NCBI GenBank assembly: GCA_030432655.1
Contig: JAUILA010000010.1
Span: forward strand, 1-64,000
DNA length: 64,000 nucleotides
Direction: 5' to 3'
Source: Bacteroidia bacterium
Lineage (GTDB): Bacteria > Bacteroidota > Bacteroidia > Cytophagales > Cyclobacteriaceae
Shown here: in pieces, positions 26,809 to 36,704 of the stretch
Layout: the number at the start of each line of letters is the position of its first letter
Position numbering within the stretch: position 1 is the first letter of the stretch
Program-made: the position numbers and the translations under genes
Notes under the pieces: model-generated
Told to the model about the DNA's origin: nothing
The model's input: only the letters and a program-made list of their open reading frames with translations
Database searches by the model: none

Positions 26809-28314
26809 TCAATGAATATCCTGCATCAATTTCTTGATCGGCTTGTACAGGATAAGCAGAACGAAGCCGGCCACTACAGTGAACAGGGTGATATTCGTAA
26901 ACAGATCGGGCAACTGATCCGGATTTGCGGCAATTTCTTCTTCATTGATCTCACCTGCCACCAGACCTGCCACCAGATTACCCAGTGCAATGGACATAAA
27001 CCAGGTCCCCATCATCTGACCGACCAGCTTTTTGGGTGCCAGTTTGGTCACAGCACTTAAGCCCACCGGGCTAAGGCACAATTCTCCGGTTGTATGGAAA
27101 AGATATGTCAGGATTAACCAGGTTGGAAGTACATCTCCGGCATTGATCACGTACCATGAAGCAAGGGCCATAACACCAAAACCTATGCCCAGGAATATAA
27201 GGCCCAGGGCAAATTTAACCGGCGTGTAGGGTTGCATCTGACGCCGCGCAAGGTTGATCCAGAGTGCTCCGAACATAGGGGAGAGAATAATAATAAACAG
27301 TGAATTTACGGATTGAAGCCAGCTGGCAGGCATTTCCCACCCCATGATCACGCGGTCGGTGTACCGGGCGGCAAACAGGTTCAGGGAAGATCCCGCCTGT
27401 TCAAAGCCCGACCAGAAAATGGCACTGAACACAAAAAGAATGGCGATTACCCCAATCTTCTTTTTATTCTCCGTTGAAAGCTGAACAAAAAAGAATATGT
27501 AGAGAAAGTAGATGGTGACAAGGGTCAGGATAGCGGCTGCAGAATAGCTGGCAATGGTGATCGGATTAATCGTTACCACTCCAAGCAAGACCAGCAGGAC
27601 CAGTCCGGCCAGGGCCAGGGTAAAAATAAATACCGCCACCCTGATTTTTTTCTGCATGGACTTCTCCTGTTCTTCAGTCCCTTCTCTTTCCGGGAAAGCC
27701 CCGACATCTCCCAGGTATTTCTGGGTCATTTTATACTGGATTACTCCAAATAACATCCCAACCCCGGCTGCACCAAATCCCCAGTGCCAGCCGATTTCCT
27801 CTGCAAGGTATCCGACAATCAAGGGGGCTATAAAACCACCCAGATTAATCCCCATGTAGAATATGGAAAAGCCGGCATCACGGCGGGCAGATTCATGTAG
27901 CGGATACAATCCACCGACAATACTGCTGATATTAGGCTTCAGCAAACCGGTTCCCAGGACAATGAGTACCAGCCCGAGAAAAAAGGTCTCATCCAGCGGG
28001 ATTGCCATGGAAAAATGACCCAGCGCGATAATAATCCCCCCGATAAATACGGCCTTCTGCAATCCGTAAAGTTTATCGGCAAGCCACCCGCCTGGCAATG
28101 CAAGCAGGTAAACAAACATGGTATACAATCCATAAATCGCAGCAGCTTCATCATCGCTTATGGCCATCCCTCCGTCAGCAATGGCGGCAGTCATATAAAG
28201 GATCAGGATGGCACGCATCCCGTAATAACTGAACCGTTCCCACATTTCCGTAAAGAACAGGGTTGCCAATCCTCTCGGATGACCTAAAAATGCTTTGTCT
28301 GTTGATTCGTTCAT
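26809..28314 (-). CDS. Proton-dependent oligopeptide transporter (POT/PTR family)
   Basis: 501 residues with about 14 hydrophobic helices. The proton-coupling motif ExxERFxYYG is complete at 23-32 (EMWERFSYYG), and the family segment GGWLADKLYG..VFIGGIIIALGH follows. Members import di- and tripeptides with protons across the inner membrane. It starts 10 nt after the OPT transporter gene, so the two peptide transporters are one operon. Confidence 0.93.
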   Translation of the reverse strand: MNESTDKAFLGHPRGLATLFFTEMWERFSYYGMRAILILYMTAAIADGGMAISDDEAAAIYGLYTMFVYLLALPGGWLADKLYGLQKAVFIGGIIIALGHFSMAIPLDETFFLGLVLIVLGTGLLKPNISSIVGGLYPLHESARRDAGFSIFYMGINLGGFIAPLIVGYLAEEIGWHWGFGAAGVGMLFGVIQYKMTQKYLGDVGAFPEREGTEEQEKSMQKKIRVAVFIFTLALAGLVLLVLLGVVTINPITIASYSAAAILTLVTIYFLYIFFFVQLSTENKKKIGVIAILFVFSAIFWSGFEQAGSSLNLFAARYTDRVIMGWEMPASWLQSVNSLFIIILSPMFGALWINLARRQMQPYTPVKFALGLIFLGIGFGVMALASWYVINAGDVLPTWLILTYLFHTTGELCLSPVGLSAVTKLAPKKLVGQMMGTWFMSIALGNLVAGLVAGEINEEEIAANPDQLPDLFTNITLFTVVAGFVLLILYKPIKKLMQDIH

Positions 28315-28324
28315 GTGATGAAAT

Positions 28325-30271
28325 TTACTGCTTAAATCGTTTATACGTAGATACGATGATCTGATAAAGTACTACACAAAGGGCTAAGATAATCAATAGA
28401 CCGGGTATGCTGCTGACATCACCCTCTGTCAATGCCAGGACATCACTGGAGCCATAAACGGCCACCGGAATCGCTAGAATAATTCCGATAAGCGCCTCTC
28501 CGGTGATCAATCCTGATGCAAACAGCAGTCCGTGCTGACTGCTTGCCTGTTTGGCTCCTTTATGATCTGAAACCTTAATTCTGCTGGTCCTTCTTTCCGC
28601 AAGCCAGGCGACAACTCCGCCCAGCATGATAGCACTGTCGAGTTCGAACGGAAGATACAATCCGACTGCCAGGGCCAGGACAGGTATCCTGAAAGAGGCC
28701 TTACGGGCTGCCTGGATCTGGTCAATTATAATAACTATTACTCCCAGGACCATCCCGATTATGATCATATCCCATGGGAGGTTATCGCCAAAAACGCCTT
28801 CCGCCACACTCTGCATGAGGGTGGCTTGCGGGGCGGTAAGCGAATCCGGATTCTCCGCTGATTTAGGTCCGAATCCATAGCCCGTATTCAACAGGTCAAG
28901 AACAAACGGTAAAGTCAGTGCTGCCGCAATCACCCCGCCAAACTGCATCAGCTGCTGCCGGAAAGGTGTGGCTCCAAGGAGGTAGCCCGCTTTCAGGTCC
29001 TGCATATTGTCTCCGGCAATCGCCGCCGCACAGGCCACGACCGAGCCAATCATAATGGCCGCCACCGGTCCGCCCGTTGCATCACTTCCCATCAGTGCCA
29101 GCAGGATCAGCGAAGAGGTAAGTATCGTGGCAATGGTTACACCCGAAATAGGGTTATTGGAACTTCCCACCAGTCCTGCCATATAACCAGCCACACTGGC
29201 AAAAAGAAATCCTGCAACCAGCATAATAATGGCCATGACGAAGGTGATGCTCACATCGTGAATCTCACGGAGGTAGATGACGAAAATCGGAACGATCATA
29301 ATGCCGATTCCCATGATTACCCATTTCATAGGTGTATCCTGTTCGGTCCGGATTACATCATCGTCCGTTCCTTTCCGGAATGACTTCACCCCGGCACGAA
29401 AGGCAGCGCCAAGGGTTTTGTACAGACTGAGCAGGGCCCAGACCCCTCCCACGATCATGCCTCCCACCCCCAGGTACCGGATCTGGGAGCTCCATATCGC
29501 ATACCCGAGATCCACCGGGGCGAGTCCGTCCGGATTACCATTGTAATAAGTATACAGGGGGATGCCGATCCACCAGCTGATCACACCGCCCATGAACAGA
29601 ACGAGAGAAATATTCATGCCGACTATATATCCTACAGAGATCAGGGCAGGTGATAAATTCAGGCTGACAAACCCGAGGGTACGCTGGCCGATAAATGTTG
29701 CCTGGGCAAAGATGCCTTCCCAGAGCTTCAGACCTGATTCGACCAGCTTGACCACCGCACCAAGGACACCGCCCCAGACCAGGTAACGAATGGCTTTGCC
29801 TCCCTTCTCTCCTGTTTTCAGCACTTCCGAAGTTGCAATGCCCTCCGGGAATGTCAGTTTCATATCAATGATTAAGGCCTTTCGCAGGGGAATGGTAAAG
29901 AATACGCCCAAAATTCCACCAGACAGTGCGATAAGGGCTGTTTCCGCATAATTAAAGCTCGACCAGTAGCCCATCAGTACCAGGGCTGGAAATGTGAATA
30001 TGACGCCCGCCGCCAATGATTCCCCGGCAGAGGCTGCCGTTTGTACGGCATTATTCTCCAGGATATTATGTTTTTTGAACATTTTGAGAATCGCCATGGA
30101 AATTACTGCGGCCGGAATAGATGCCGATACCGTGAGGCCTGCAAACAAGCCAAGGTAGGCATTGGCTGCTGCAAGGATGGCGGAAAGAACGATGCCGAGA
30201 AGTACGGCCTTAAGTGTGGTTTCAGGATATTTGGTCTGATGACCAACGTGGGGCTTATGCTCCTCTTTCAT
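28325..30271 (-). CDS. OPT-family oligopeptide (or metal-chelate) transporter
   Basis: 648 residues with roughly 15 or more membrane helices. Family-typical pieces are PETTLKAVLLGIVLSAILAAANAYLGLFAGLTVSASIPAAVISM at the start, TFPEGIATSEVLKTGE, and GDNMQDLKAGYLLGATPFRQQ. Bacterial OPT proteins are thought to carry oligopeptides; plant relatives carry metal chelates, so the substrate is open. It is the first gene of the OPT-POT pair. Confidence 0.92.
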   Translation of the reverse strand: MKEEHKPHVGHQTKYPETTLKAVLLGIVLSAILAAANAYLGLFAGLTVSASIPAAVISMAILKMFKKHNILENNAVQTAASAGESLAAGVIFTFPALVLMGYWSSFNYAETALIALSGGILGVFFTIPLRKALIIDMKLTFPEGIATSEVLKTGEKGGKAIRYLVWGGVLGAVVKLVESGLKLWEGIFAQATFIGQRTLGFVSLNLSPALISVGYIVGMNISLVLFMGGVISWWIGIPLYTYYNGNPDGLAPVDLGYAIWSSQIRYLGVGGMIVGGVWALLSLYKTLGAAFRAGVKSFRKGTDDDVIRTEQDTPMKWVIMGIGIMIVPIFVIYLREIHDVSITFVMAIIMLVAGFLFASVAGYMAGLVGSSNNPISGVTIATILTSSLILLALMGSDATGGPVAAIMIGSVVACAAAIAGDNMQDLKAGYLLGATPFRQQLMQFGGVIAAALTLPFVLDLLNTGYGFGPKSAENPDSLTAPQATLMQSVAEGVFGDNLPWDMIIIGMVLGVIVIIIDQIQAARKASFRIPVLALAVGLYLPFELDSAIMLGGVVAWLAERRTSRIKVSDHKGAKQASSQHGLLFASGLITGEALIGIILAIPVAVYGSSDVLALTEGDVSSIPGLLIILALCVVLYQIIVSTYKRFKQ

Positions 30272-30458
30272 GCAGGAAGTAAGATATATTCAATAATAAA
30301 TTGCATACAAAAGGTTAAAGCTACTACCCCGGGCAAACATATACAAATCGAAATACTGCAAACGTTTGAAATCTTCTCCATTTCCTGTTTTCGGAGAAAA
30401 TTATTCTCTAGATTTACGCCTTAATTGACCAATAACCCTAGAAGAAGAAGCGATTATT

Positions 30459-32081
30459 ATGCAAGAATTTGGACTGAAATCCGCAGCGAAAGGATTATCC
30501 GATTACGGAATCACCAACGCGGCGAATGTATACTGGAATCAGACTCCCCCGGAACTTATTGAGAAGGCGCTGGAGAATGGTGAAGGCAGCCTGACCGATA
30601 CCGGTGCCCTGGCCTGTGACACTGGAAAATTCACCGGGCGATCGCCTAAAGACCGGTTTATCGTGAAAGATGAAGCTACGAGCGATGTGGTATGGTGGGG
30701 AGATATTAACCAGCCCATCTCACATGAACATTTTAGCCGGATCAAGGAGAAAATGGTAAAGAACCTGGAAGGCAGGGACCTTTATGTACGCGATGCCTAC
30801 GCCGGGGCCGATAAACACTACCGGCTGAAACTGCGTGTCATCAATACCATGGCATGGCAGAATATGTTCTGCTACAACATGTTTCTCAGGCCAAGCCGTT
30901 ACAAGCTGGAGAATTTCGATCCAAATTTTACCATTATCTGTGACCCGGAATTCAAGGCTGACCCGGATACCGACGGTACGCGCCAGGAGAATTTTGCCAT
31001 CATCCATTTTACAGAAAGAATGATCCTGATCGGCGGCACCGCGTATGCGGGTGAAATGAAAAAAGGCATTTTTTCCGTGCTGAATTTTATTCTTCCCCAT
31101 GAACAGAATGTTCTTTCCATGCACTGTTCCGCAAATATAGGTCCCGAAAAACACGATACGGCAATATTCTTCGGACTGTCGGGCACTGGTAAAACAACGC
31201 TATCCGCGGATCCCAACCGAGGACTGATCGGCGACGATGAACATGGTTGGACGGACAAAAACGTATTCAATTTTGAAGGCGGATGTTATGCCAAGACCAT
31301 TGACCTCACCCGTGAAAAGGAACCTGAAATCTGGGATGCAATCAAATTCGGGGCTATAGTGGAGAATACACGGTTTGTTGAAGGTTCGCGGACTGTAGAT
31401 TATACCAATACAGAAGTAACGGAGAATACGCGAACCTCCTACCCCATCTTTCATATTAAGAATGCGGTCGAACCATCGGTCGGGGGTCATCCGAAGAACA
31501 TTTTCTTCCTGACCTGTGATGCCTATGGGGTACTTCCTCCGATCTCGAGGCTGACCAAAGGCCAGGCAATGTATCACTTTATTTCAGGCTATACCGCCAA
31601 AGTGGCGGGTACCGAGGCCGGTGTTACAGAGCCACAGGCTGTTTTTTCAGCCTGTTTCGGCGCCCCGTTTATGCCACTTCACCCGACTAAATATGCAGAA
31701 ATGCTGGGAGAAAAAATGCTGAAGCATGATGTGCATGTATGGCTGGTGAATACCGGTTGGACCGGCGGACCGTATGGAAAAGGAAAACGTATGAAACTGC
31801 AATTCACCCGTGCGATGATCACGGCAGCGTTGAACGGAACCCTGAACAATGTTGGGTTCCACAAACACTCCATGTTTCATGTCGAGCTTCCGCATACCTG
31901 TCCGGGAGTTCCCTCTAAAGTCCTGAGCCCGCGTGAGACCTGGCAGGATGACGAAGGCTATTACACCATGGCGAATAAGCTCGTGGCTAAGTTTTCAGAT
32001 AATTTCACTAAATACGAGGATTTCGCAAATGACGAGATCCGGGCCGCGGCGCCTGTATTAAAGGAGAAGTATTTGGTTTAG
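30459..32081 (+). CDS. pckA: Phosphoenolpyruvate carboxykinase (ATP)
   Basis: 540 residues. Key motifs are the substrate loop TGRSPKDRFIVKD (59-71), the kinase P-loop GLSGTGKTT (239-247), GDDEHGW (258-264) with the metal-binding Asp pair, and the C-terminal GPYGKGKRMKLQFTRAMI. It converts oxaloacetate and ATP to phosphoenolpyruvate and CO2, the entry to gluconeogenesis. It is transcribed alone. The 3' flank carries an unusual repeat island. Confidence 0.98.
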   Translation: MQEFGLKSAAKGLSDYGITNAANVYWNQTPPELIEKALENGEGSLTDTGALACDTGKFTGRSPKDRFIVKDEATSDVVWWGDINQPISHEHFSRIKEKMVKNLEGRDLYVRDAYAGADKHYRLKLRVINTMAWQNMFCYNMFLRPSRYKLENFDPNFTIICDPEFKADPDTDGTRQENFAIIHFTERMILIGGTAYAGEMKKGIFSVLNFILPHEQNVLSMHCSANIGPEKHDTAIFFGLSGTGKTTLSADPNRGLIGDDEHGWTDKNVFNFEGGCYAKTIDLTREKEPEIWDAIKFGAIVENTRFVEGSRTVDYTNTEVTENTRTSYPIFHIKNAVEPSVGGHPKNIFFLTCDAYGVLPPISRLTKGQAMYHFISGYTAKVAGTEAGVTEPQAVFSACFGAPFMPLHPTKYAEMLGEKMLKHDVHVWLVNTGWTGGPYGKGKRMKLQFTRAMITAALNGTLNNVGFHKHSMFHVELPHTCPGVPSKVLSPRETWQDDEGYYTMANKLVAKFSDNFTKYEDFANDEIRAAAPVLKEKYLV

Positions 32082-32089
32082 GAGGCAAA

Positions 32090-32147
32090 GGCTATGGCTA
32101 TGGCTAAGACTAGGACCAGGACCAGGACCAGGACCAGGACCAGGACC
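32090..32147 (+). repeat. Hexanucleotide tandem repeat after pckA
   Basis: Units GGCTAT, GGCTAT, GGCTAA (32090-32107) are followed by GACT and then six exact copies of AGGACC (32112-32147). It begins 8 nt after the pckA stop. Perfect short repeats of this kind are prone to length change by slippage. It is not in a recognised gene. Confidence 0.85.
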
Positions 32148-32151
32148 GGAA

Positions 32152-32461
32152 CTATAAGTTGTCGTCCCGGGGGCCCGAAACTATGAGTTGTCATCCCGGG
32201 GGCCCGCAAGGGCAACCCGGGATCCCGCAGCTATGAAAACGTGCTTTTTATTCTTACCGGGATCTTCGATCCCAGACCCCCGTTTGGAAAGTGAAGAACA
32301 AGTTTATGTCACCAGACGGGGGTGACAGTCATGAATAATCTTGTTCCATCCAGTGATGGTCCTAGTAGCATGCGGTCGTAGCAACATGCTACGACCATCC
32401 AGAAACCATCCAGGGATGGTCTTAGCGTCCCAGGGATGGTCTTAGCGTCCTCGCTAAGACC
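32152..32461. repeat. Extragenic island of direct repeats and palindromes between pckA and nupC-like gene
   Basis: The 402-base gap 32082-32483 has no supported gene. It holds a 29-bp tandem duplication (32152-32180 and 32181-32209, three differences; core TCCCGGGGGCCCG), the palindrome GGGATC/GATCCC (32259-32273), a large stem CCCCCGTTTGG/CCAGACGGGGG (32277-32287 with 32312-32322, one mismatch), a perfect 10-bp hairpin GGTCGTAGCA/TGCTACGACC (32374-32396), an exact 20-bp tandem duplication (32411-32430, 32431-32450) and a second 10-bp hairpin GGTCTTAGCG/CGCTAAGACC (32438-32461). CCATCC and GATGG sequences recur through the right part. It resembles a cluster of REP-like elements. Confidence 0.75.
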
Positions 32462-32483
32462 ACCATTTCCATCGAGTGTACTG

Positions 32484-33797
32484 CTATCCAAACAACGCGC
32501 CGGCGATCGTGGCAGTCATCATGGTAGCAAGCGTGGCGGCAAACAGTGCACGTAGTCCCAGACGGGAAAGATCACTCTGGCGGTTGGGTGCCATCACCCC
32601 GATGCCACCGATCTGGATAGCGATTGAACTGAAATTAGCAAATCCGCAAAGTGCATAGGTGGAAATAACCACAGCTTTGGGGCTGAGAACGCCGGCTTCC
32701 TTCATTTCAGCCAGACTCAGGTAGGCCACAAATTCATTGACCACGATCTTTTGTCCCAGCAAACTTCCCACGTTGATCGCTTCGGACCAGTTGACCCCCA
32801 TGGTAAAGGCGAATAGCCTGAATATCTGACCCAGAATATATTCAAGGGTAAAGCCATCAAATGCTCCCCCGGTTGTTTCAATGACCATCGCATTCAATCC
32901 GGTCCATTCTCCGATACCGTCACGAATTATCCAGTTCAAGGCATAAATGATTGCAATAAACGCCAGAAGCATACCGGCAATATTCAGTGCCAGCTTCACT
33001 CCATCGGCTGCCCCCCGGGCCAATGCATCAATTACGTTCACCCCTACCGAATCCTTATTTACCTTCATTTCATGATCCACTTTTTCCGGATTCAGTTCAG
33101 GTAAAAACATTTTGGACATCACAATGGCAGCAGGCGCATTCATTATCGAAGCACTTAGCAGGTAGGCCGCGAATTTACTTTGTTCGCCAGGATCACCACC
33201 ACCAAGGAATGACACATAAGCGCCCAGGACACTGCCGGCAATGGTGGCCATACCACCGGTCATCAGGCAATGCAGTTCAGAATTGGTCATCCTCGAAATG
33301 AACGGCTTTACTAACAGAGGTGCTTCGGTCTGCCCCAGAAATATATTTCCCGCAGCAGACAGACTTTCCGCACCGGAAAGCCTCATGGTTTTCATCATGA
33401 TCCAGGCAAAACCATAAACAATTTTCTGCAGAACACCGAGGTAGTAGAGTCCGGCCGTAACTGATGAAAAGAAGATAACCGTAGGCAATGCCTGGAATAC
33501 AAACAAGAAACCGAGGTTATGGCGGACGGATCCGTCAGCTTCGCTGTTTCTTGCCAGCTGACCGTACAAGAATTCTGCACCGTCCAGCGAAAAGCTCAGA
33601 AATGTAACGAATTTGGCACTTACCCAGTTGAAAGCTATTTCAACCGCGCCCACCTTGGTGATGAGAAGGGCGATCACTATTTGCAGGAGAATACCGATAC
33701 CTACCAGGCGCCAGTCAATTTGCTTTTTGTGCCTGGAGAATATAAAGGCTACCGCCGTTATGACTGCAAGCCCCAGTAAGCCCCGAATATAATCCAT
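32484..33797 (-). CDS. Concentrative nucleoside transporter (NupC/CNT family)
   Basis: 437 residues with about ten membrane helices. Signatures are the GQTEAPLLVKPF segment with the substrate-contact residues, MTGGMATIAGSVLGAYV, and the C-terminal LCGFANFSSIAIQIGG. CNT proteins import nucleosides with protons or sodium. It is the last gene of a minus-strand run etfB - etfA - bifunctional nuclease - this gene, with a 21-nt gap before it. Confidence 0.93.
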   Translation of the reverse strand: MDYIRGLLGLAVITAVAFIFSRHKKQIDWRLVGIGILLQIVIALLITKVGAVEIAFNWVSAKFVTFLSFSLDGAEFLYGQLARNSEADGSVRHNLGFLFVFQALPTVIFFSSVTAGLYYLGVLQKIVYGFAWIMMKTMRLSGAESLSAAGNIFLGQTEAPLLVKPFISRMTNSELHCLMTGGMATIAGSVLGAYVSFLGGGDPGEQSKFAAYLLSASIMNAPAAIVMSKMFLPELNPEKVDHEMKVNKDSVGVNVIDALARGAADGVKLALNIAGMLLAFIAIIYALNWIIRDGIGEWTGLNAMVIETTGGAFDGFTLEYILGQIFRLFAFTMGVNWSEAINVGSLLGQKIVVNEFVAYLSLAEMKEAGVLSPKAVVISTYALCGFANFSSIAIQIGGIGVMAPNRQSDLSRLGLRALFAATLATMMTATIAGALFG

Positions 33798-33818
33798 AGA
33801 CGAAGAATTTGGGAGAGG

Positions 33819-34418
33819 TTAGTTCCGTCTGCTTAATTCATCCCTGATTTTGGCAGCCCGTTCGTAATCTTCTTTTTCAATGGCGTCATTCAGCATTTCT
33901 TTCAGCTTATCCATTGTAAAGTTCTTCAGGTCTTCGGAGGAGGGCTCCTTAGTTGATTTTGATGATTTTATTTCGCTCTTGATCTCGGCAATATCATCCT
34001 CGCCTTCATCAGTAAGCACAATTCCGGCCTCAGCCAGGATGGACTCGTAGGTGTAAATCGGTGCTTCGAACCGAAGGCCGATGGCGATAGCATCGGACGG
34101 GCGGGCATCAATTTCCATCTGGCTCTCACCATTCGAACAAACGATTTTGGCAAAGAAAACACCCTCTTTCAGATTAGAGATAATAATCTCTTCCACCTTA
34201 TAATTGAAACTATGTGCAAATGACTTGAACAAGTCATGCGTCATGGGCCGGTTAGGGATTATCTTTTCAATTTCAATGGCGATCGCCTGTGCTTCAAACA
34301 TGCCAATGATGATGGGAAGCCGGCGGTTACCTTCCGTCTCACCAAGAACAAGTGCAAATGAACCTGCCTGAGACTGACTTGAAGATAAACCCAATATTTC
34401 TAATCGTATCTTATCCAC
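33819..34418 (-). CDS. Bifunctional nuclease (DUF151) protein with a UVR motif
   Basis: 199 residues. The DUF151/BFN domain covers about 1-135, with LEILGLSSSQSQ, LPIIIGMFEAQAIAIE and the strongly conserved DARPSDAIAIGLRF. A linker rich in Lys, Ser and Glu follows, then a UvrB/UvrC-type helix pair (MLNDAIEKEDYERAAKIRDEL) at the end. This domain combination is common in Bacteroidota; plant BFN1 has nuclease activity, but the bacterial role is not settled. It begins 5 nt after etfA. Confidence 0.88.
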   Translation of the reverse strand: MDKIRLEILGLSSSQSQAGSFALVLGETEGNRRLPIIIGMFEAQAIAIEIEKIIPNRPMTHDLFKSFAHSFNYKVEEIIISNLKEGVFFAKIVCSNGESQMEIDARPSDAIAIGLRFEAPIYTYESILAEAGIVLTDEGEDDIAEIKSEIKSSKSTKEPSSEDLKNFTMDKLKEMLNDAIEKEDYERAAKIRDELSRRN

Positions 34419-34423
34419 CTATT

Positions 34424-35380
34424 TTATTTCGCTGCCTTAATTGCTTCAGTAAGTTTAGGAACCACTTCAAAGGCATCCCCTACGATACCATAATCTGCAG
34501 CCTTAAAGAATGGTGCTTCAGGATCCTTGTTAATTACCAGGATATTTTTCGACGAATTCACTCCAGCCAAATGTTGTATTGCTCCTGATATTCCGATAGC
34601 GACATAGAGCTGCGGACTAACCTTCACGCCAGTCTGACCCACGTGTTCATGGTGTGGCCGCCAGCCCATATCAGAAACAGGTTTACTGCATCCAGTCGCG
34701 GCGCCCAGCTCCTTCGCCAGGTCTTCTATCATTCCCCAATTTTCAGGTCCTTTCAGTCCGCGGCCGCCGGATACAACAATTTCAGCTTCCGGCAACAGGA
34801 TCTCCCCGGTGGTTTTATCAGTGGAAGTGATGGAAGCGGCAAAATCTGCATCATTCAACGGAGAATCGAAAGATTCAACAGAGGCTGAACCTCCGGTTTC
34901 CTTCAGCTCAATTGCATTCTTTTTAATTGCTAGTATTTTTCTTGTTTTAGTAAGCGAAACCGTAGCAAATGCTTTGCCTGTATATATACTCCGCTTTACC
35001 GTGAATTCGCCGGAAGTATCCGGGAGTTCAGTAACATTAGAGACCAGGCTTGCATCTGTTTTTATCGCCACCCTGGCAGAAACGGGGTTGCCGAGTGCCG
35101 AATTGGCTAATACCAGGATATCCGCATTTTCTGATTCCATGGCCGCAGCTATCACTGAAGAGTAAGCCTGAATGACCCCTTTATTTAAACGTTCATCAGA
35201 TTGATGGAGTACTTTGGAAGCTCCGTAATTGCCCAGTGAACTTAGCTCAGATTCGTCAACTTCACTACCCAGGGCAATGGCAGTAACATCACCTTCCATG
35301 GCAGCTGCAAAGCCAACCGCCTCCAGTGATGATTTCTTTATTTTTCCTTCCGCGCTTTCAACAAAAACTAAAATGGCCAT
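34424..35380 (-). CDS. etfA: Electron transfer flavoprotein subunit alpha
   Basis: 318 residues. The N-terminal domain starts AILVFVESAEGKIKKSSLEAVGFA. The C-terminal FAD domain holds the family sequence VSGGRGLKGPENW and the stretch GQTGVKVSPQLYVAIGISGAIQH, followed by INKDPEAPFFKAADYGIVGD. With EtfB it passes electrons from acyl-CoA dehydrogenases toward the quinone pool. It follows etfB by 50 nt. Confidence 0.97.
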   Translation of the reverse strand: MAILVFVESAEGKIKKSSLEAVGFAAAMEGDVTAIALGSEVDESELSSLGNYGASKVLHQSDERLNKGVIQAYSSVIAAAMESENADILVLANSALGNPVSARVAIKTDASLVSNVTELPDTSGEFTVKRSIYTGKAFATVSLTKTRKILAIKKNAIELKETGGSASVESFDSPLNDADFAASITSTDKTTGEILLPEAEIVVSGGRGLKGPENWGMIEDLAKELGAATGCSKPVSDMGWRPHHEHVGQTGVKVSPQLYVAIGISGAIQHLAGVNSSKNILVINKDPEAPFFKAADYGIVGDAFEVVPKLTEAIKAAK

Positions 35381-35430
35381 TTATTTCTACTCAATTATAT
35401 GTTCTACGATTATAAGAAAATTTAGACGGT

Positions 35431-36168
35431 TCAAAGCACCTTTGCTTCATTTTTTAACAACTGAACAAGTTCGCCCACATTGTCGGCATCGATCATTTTC
35501 ACGTCCCCTTTTGCAGGTGGTAATTCGAACTTCTCAAGTTTGGTAGCCGTGCCATCTTCCGCAGGTTCAATAACGTTAAGAGGCTTGGTCCTGGCCGACA
35601 TGATTCCTCGCATATTAGGAATTTTCCATTCGGCGATAGGCTCCTGACAACCCGCGACAAATGGAGTGTTTAACTGAAGCGTCTCCTTGCCTCCTTCAAT
35701 CTCACGTGTCATGGTTGCCTGGTTCCCGTCAAGTTCAAGTGTCATTACCGGGGACAAGGAAGGTATGCCCAGCAATTCTCCAACCATGCCATGAACCATT
35801 CCTCCGTTGAAGTCAATTGATTCACGTCCCATGAGGATCATGTCATATTGTCCTTCTCCCGCGACCGCTGCGATCTGCTTTGCCACAAAGAATGAATCAA
35901 CCGGTTCCGCATTTACGCGGATAGCTTCATCCGCACCAATAGCCAGTGCTTTGCGAATGGTAGGTTCTGTTTCCTGAGTACCTACATTCAGCACCGTGAT
36001 GGAACCGCCGGTTTCCTCCTTAAGCTCCACCGCGCGTGCGAGCGCGTAGTCATCGTAAGGTCCGATGATATACTGAATTCCATTCGAATCAAATTTTGTG
36101 TTATTTTCCGTAAAGGCTATCCGCGATGTGGTATCCGGAACATGGGTTATACAAACGAGAATTTTCAT
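35431..36168 (-). CDS. etfB: Electron transfer flavoprotein subunit beta
   Basis: 245 residues beginning MKILVCITHVPDTTSRI, with the AMP-site region DMILMGRESIDFNGGMVHGMVGELLGIP and the C-terminal IMSARTKPLNVIEP. It forms the heterodimer with EtfA and is the first gene of the etfBA transcript. A divergent TPR gene starts 64 nt away. Confidence 0.97.
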   Translation of the reverse strand: MKILVCITHVPDTTSRIAFTENNTKFDSNGIQYIIGPYDDYALARAVELKEETGGSITVLNVGTQETEPTIRKALAIGADEAIRVNAEPVDSFFVAKQIAAVAGEGQYDMILMGRESIDFNGGMVHGMVGELLGIPSLSPVMTLELDGNQATMTREIEGGKETLQLNTPFVAGCQEPIAEWKIPNMRGIMSARTKPLNVIEPAEDGTATKLEKFELPPAKGDVKMIDADNVGELVQLLKNEAKVL

Positions 36169-36206
36169 TTATTTTCTGGTATATCTTTAAATAAATCTGA
36201 AGGCTT

Positions 36207-36214
36207 TATTTTTG
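36207..36214 (+). promoter_or_regulatory. Possible -7 element before the small TPR gene
   Basis: TATTTTTG followed by C matches TAnnTTTGC and ends 18 nt before the start at 36233. The -33 region has no TTTG. Confidence 0.35.
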
Positions 36215-36232
36215 CCTCGAAGATAACGAATA

Positions 36233-36586
36233 ATGCCCCAAATTAAAACTTCGCCATTCATGAATTCCGAACGTGTTGAGAAGCTCAAATCATTTCTTTC
36301 CGAAACCCCGGATGACCCCTTCCTGATCTATGCGCTTGCCCTGGAATACCAGGCAGATAAACCCGGACTGGCAGCACCATTATTCGAACGACTTCTTAAC
36401 GAATTCCCGGAGTACCTGCCCGCCTATTACCAGGCTGCATCATTCTACGCAGCCAGTGGTAATGAAGAACAGGCCGACCGGATTTACCGGTCAGGCATTG
36501 AACTGGCCCGGCAAAAAAAGGAGGCGCTGACGCTTCGTGAATTACAATCAGCTTACAATCAGTTTCTCTTCGAGACAGAAGACTAA
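36233..36586 (+). CDS. Small tetratricopeptide-repeat protein
   Basis: 117 residues with no leader. Two TPR-like helix pairs are visible: DPFLIYALALEYQADKPGLAAPLFERLLNEFPEYLPA and YYQAASFYAASGNEEQADRIYRSGIELARQK. TPR proteins bind other proteins; no partner can be named. It is divergent from etfB and separate from the next gene. Confidence 0.8.
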   Translation: MPQIKTSPFMNSERVEKLKSFLSETPDDPFLIYALALEYQADKPGLAAPLFERLLNEFPEYLPAYYQAASFYAASGNEEQADRIYRSGIELARQKKEALTLRELQSAYNQFLFETED

Positions 36587-36704
36587 TTAAATGCCTGCTC
36601 AAAGGAAACTGGCGGCATAACCGGCTTATTTTTCATGCTAATATTTTTAGTATTAAAATTCATAAATACCTATTTTCCAATACTATTAAGTAACAATAAT
36701 TAAT

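Noticed and set aside
32112-32147. AGGACC array as a CRISPR
   Set aside because: The units are 6 bp and contiguous with no spacers, and no cas genes are present.
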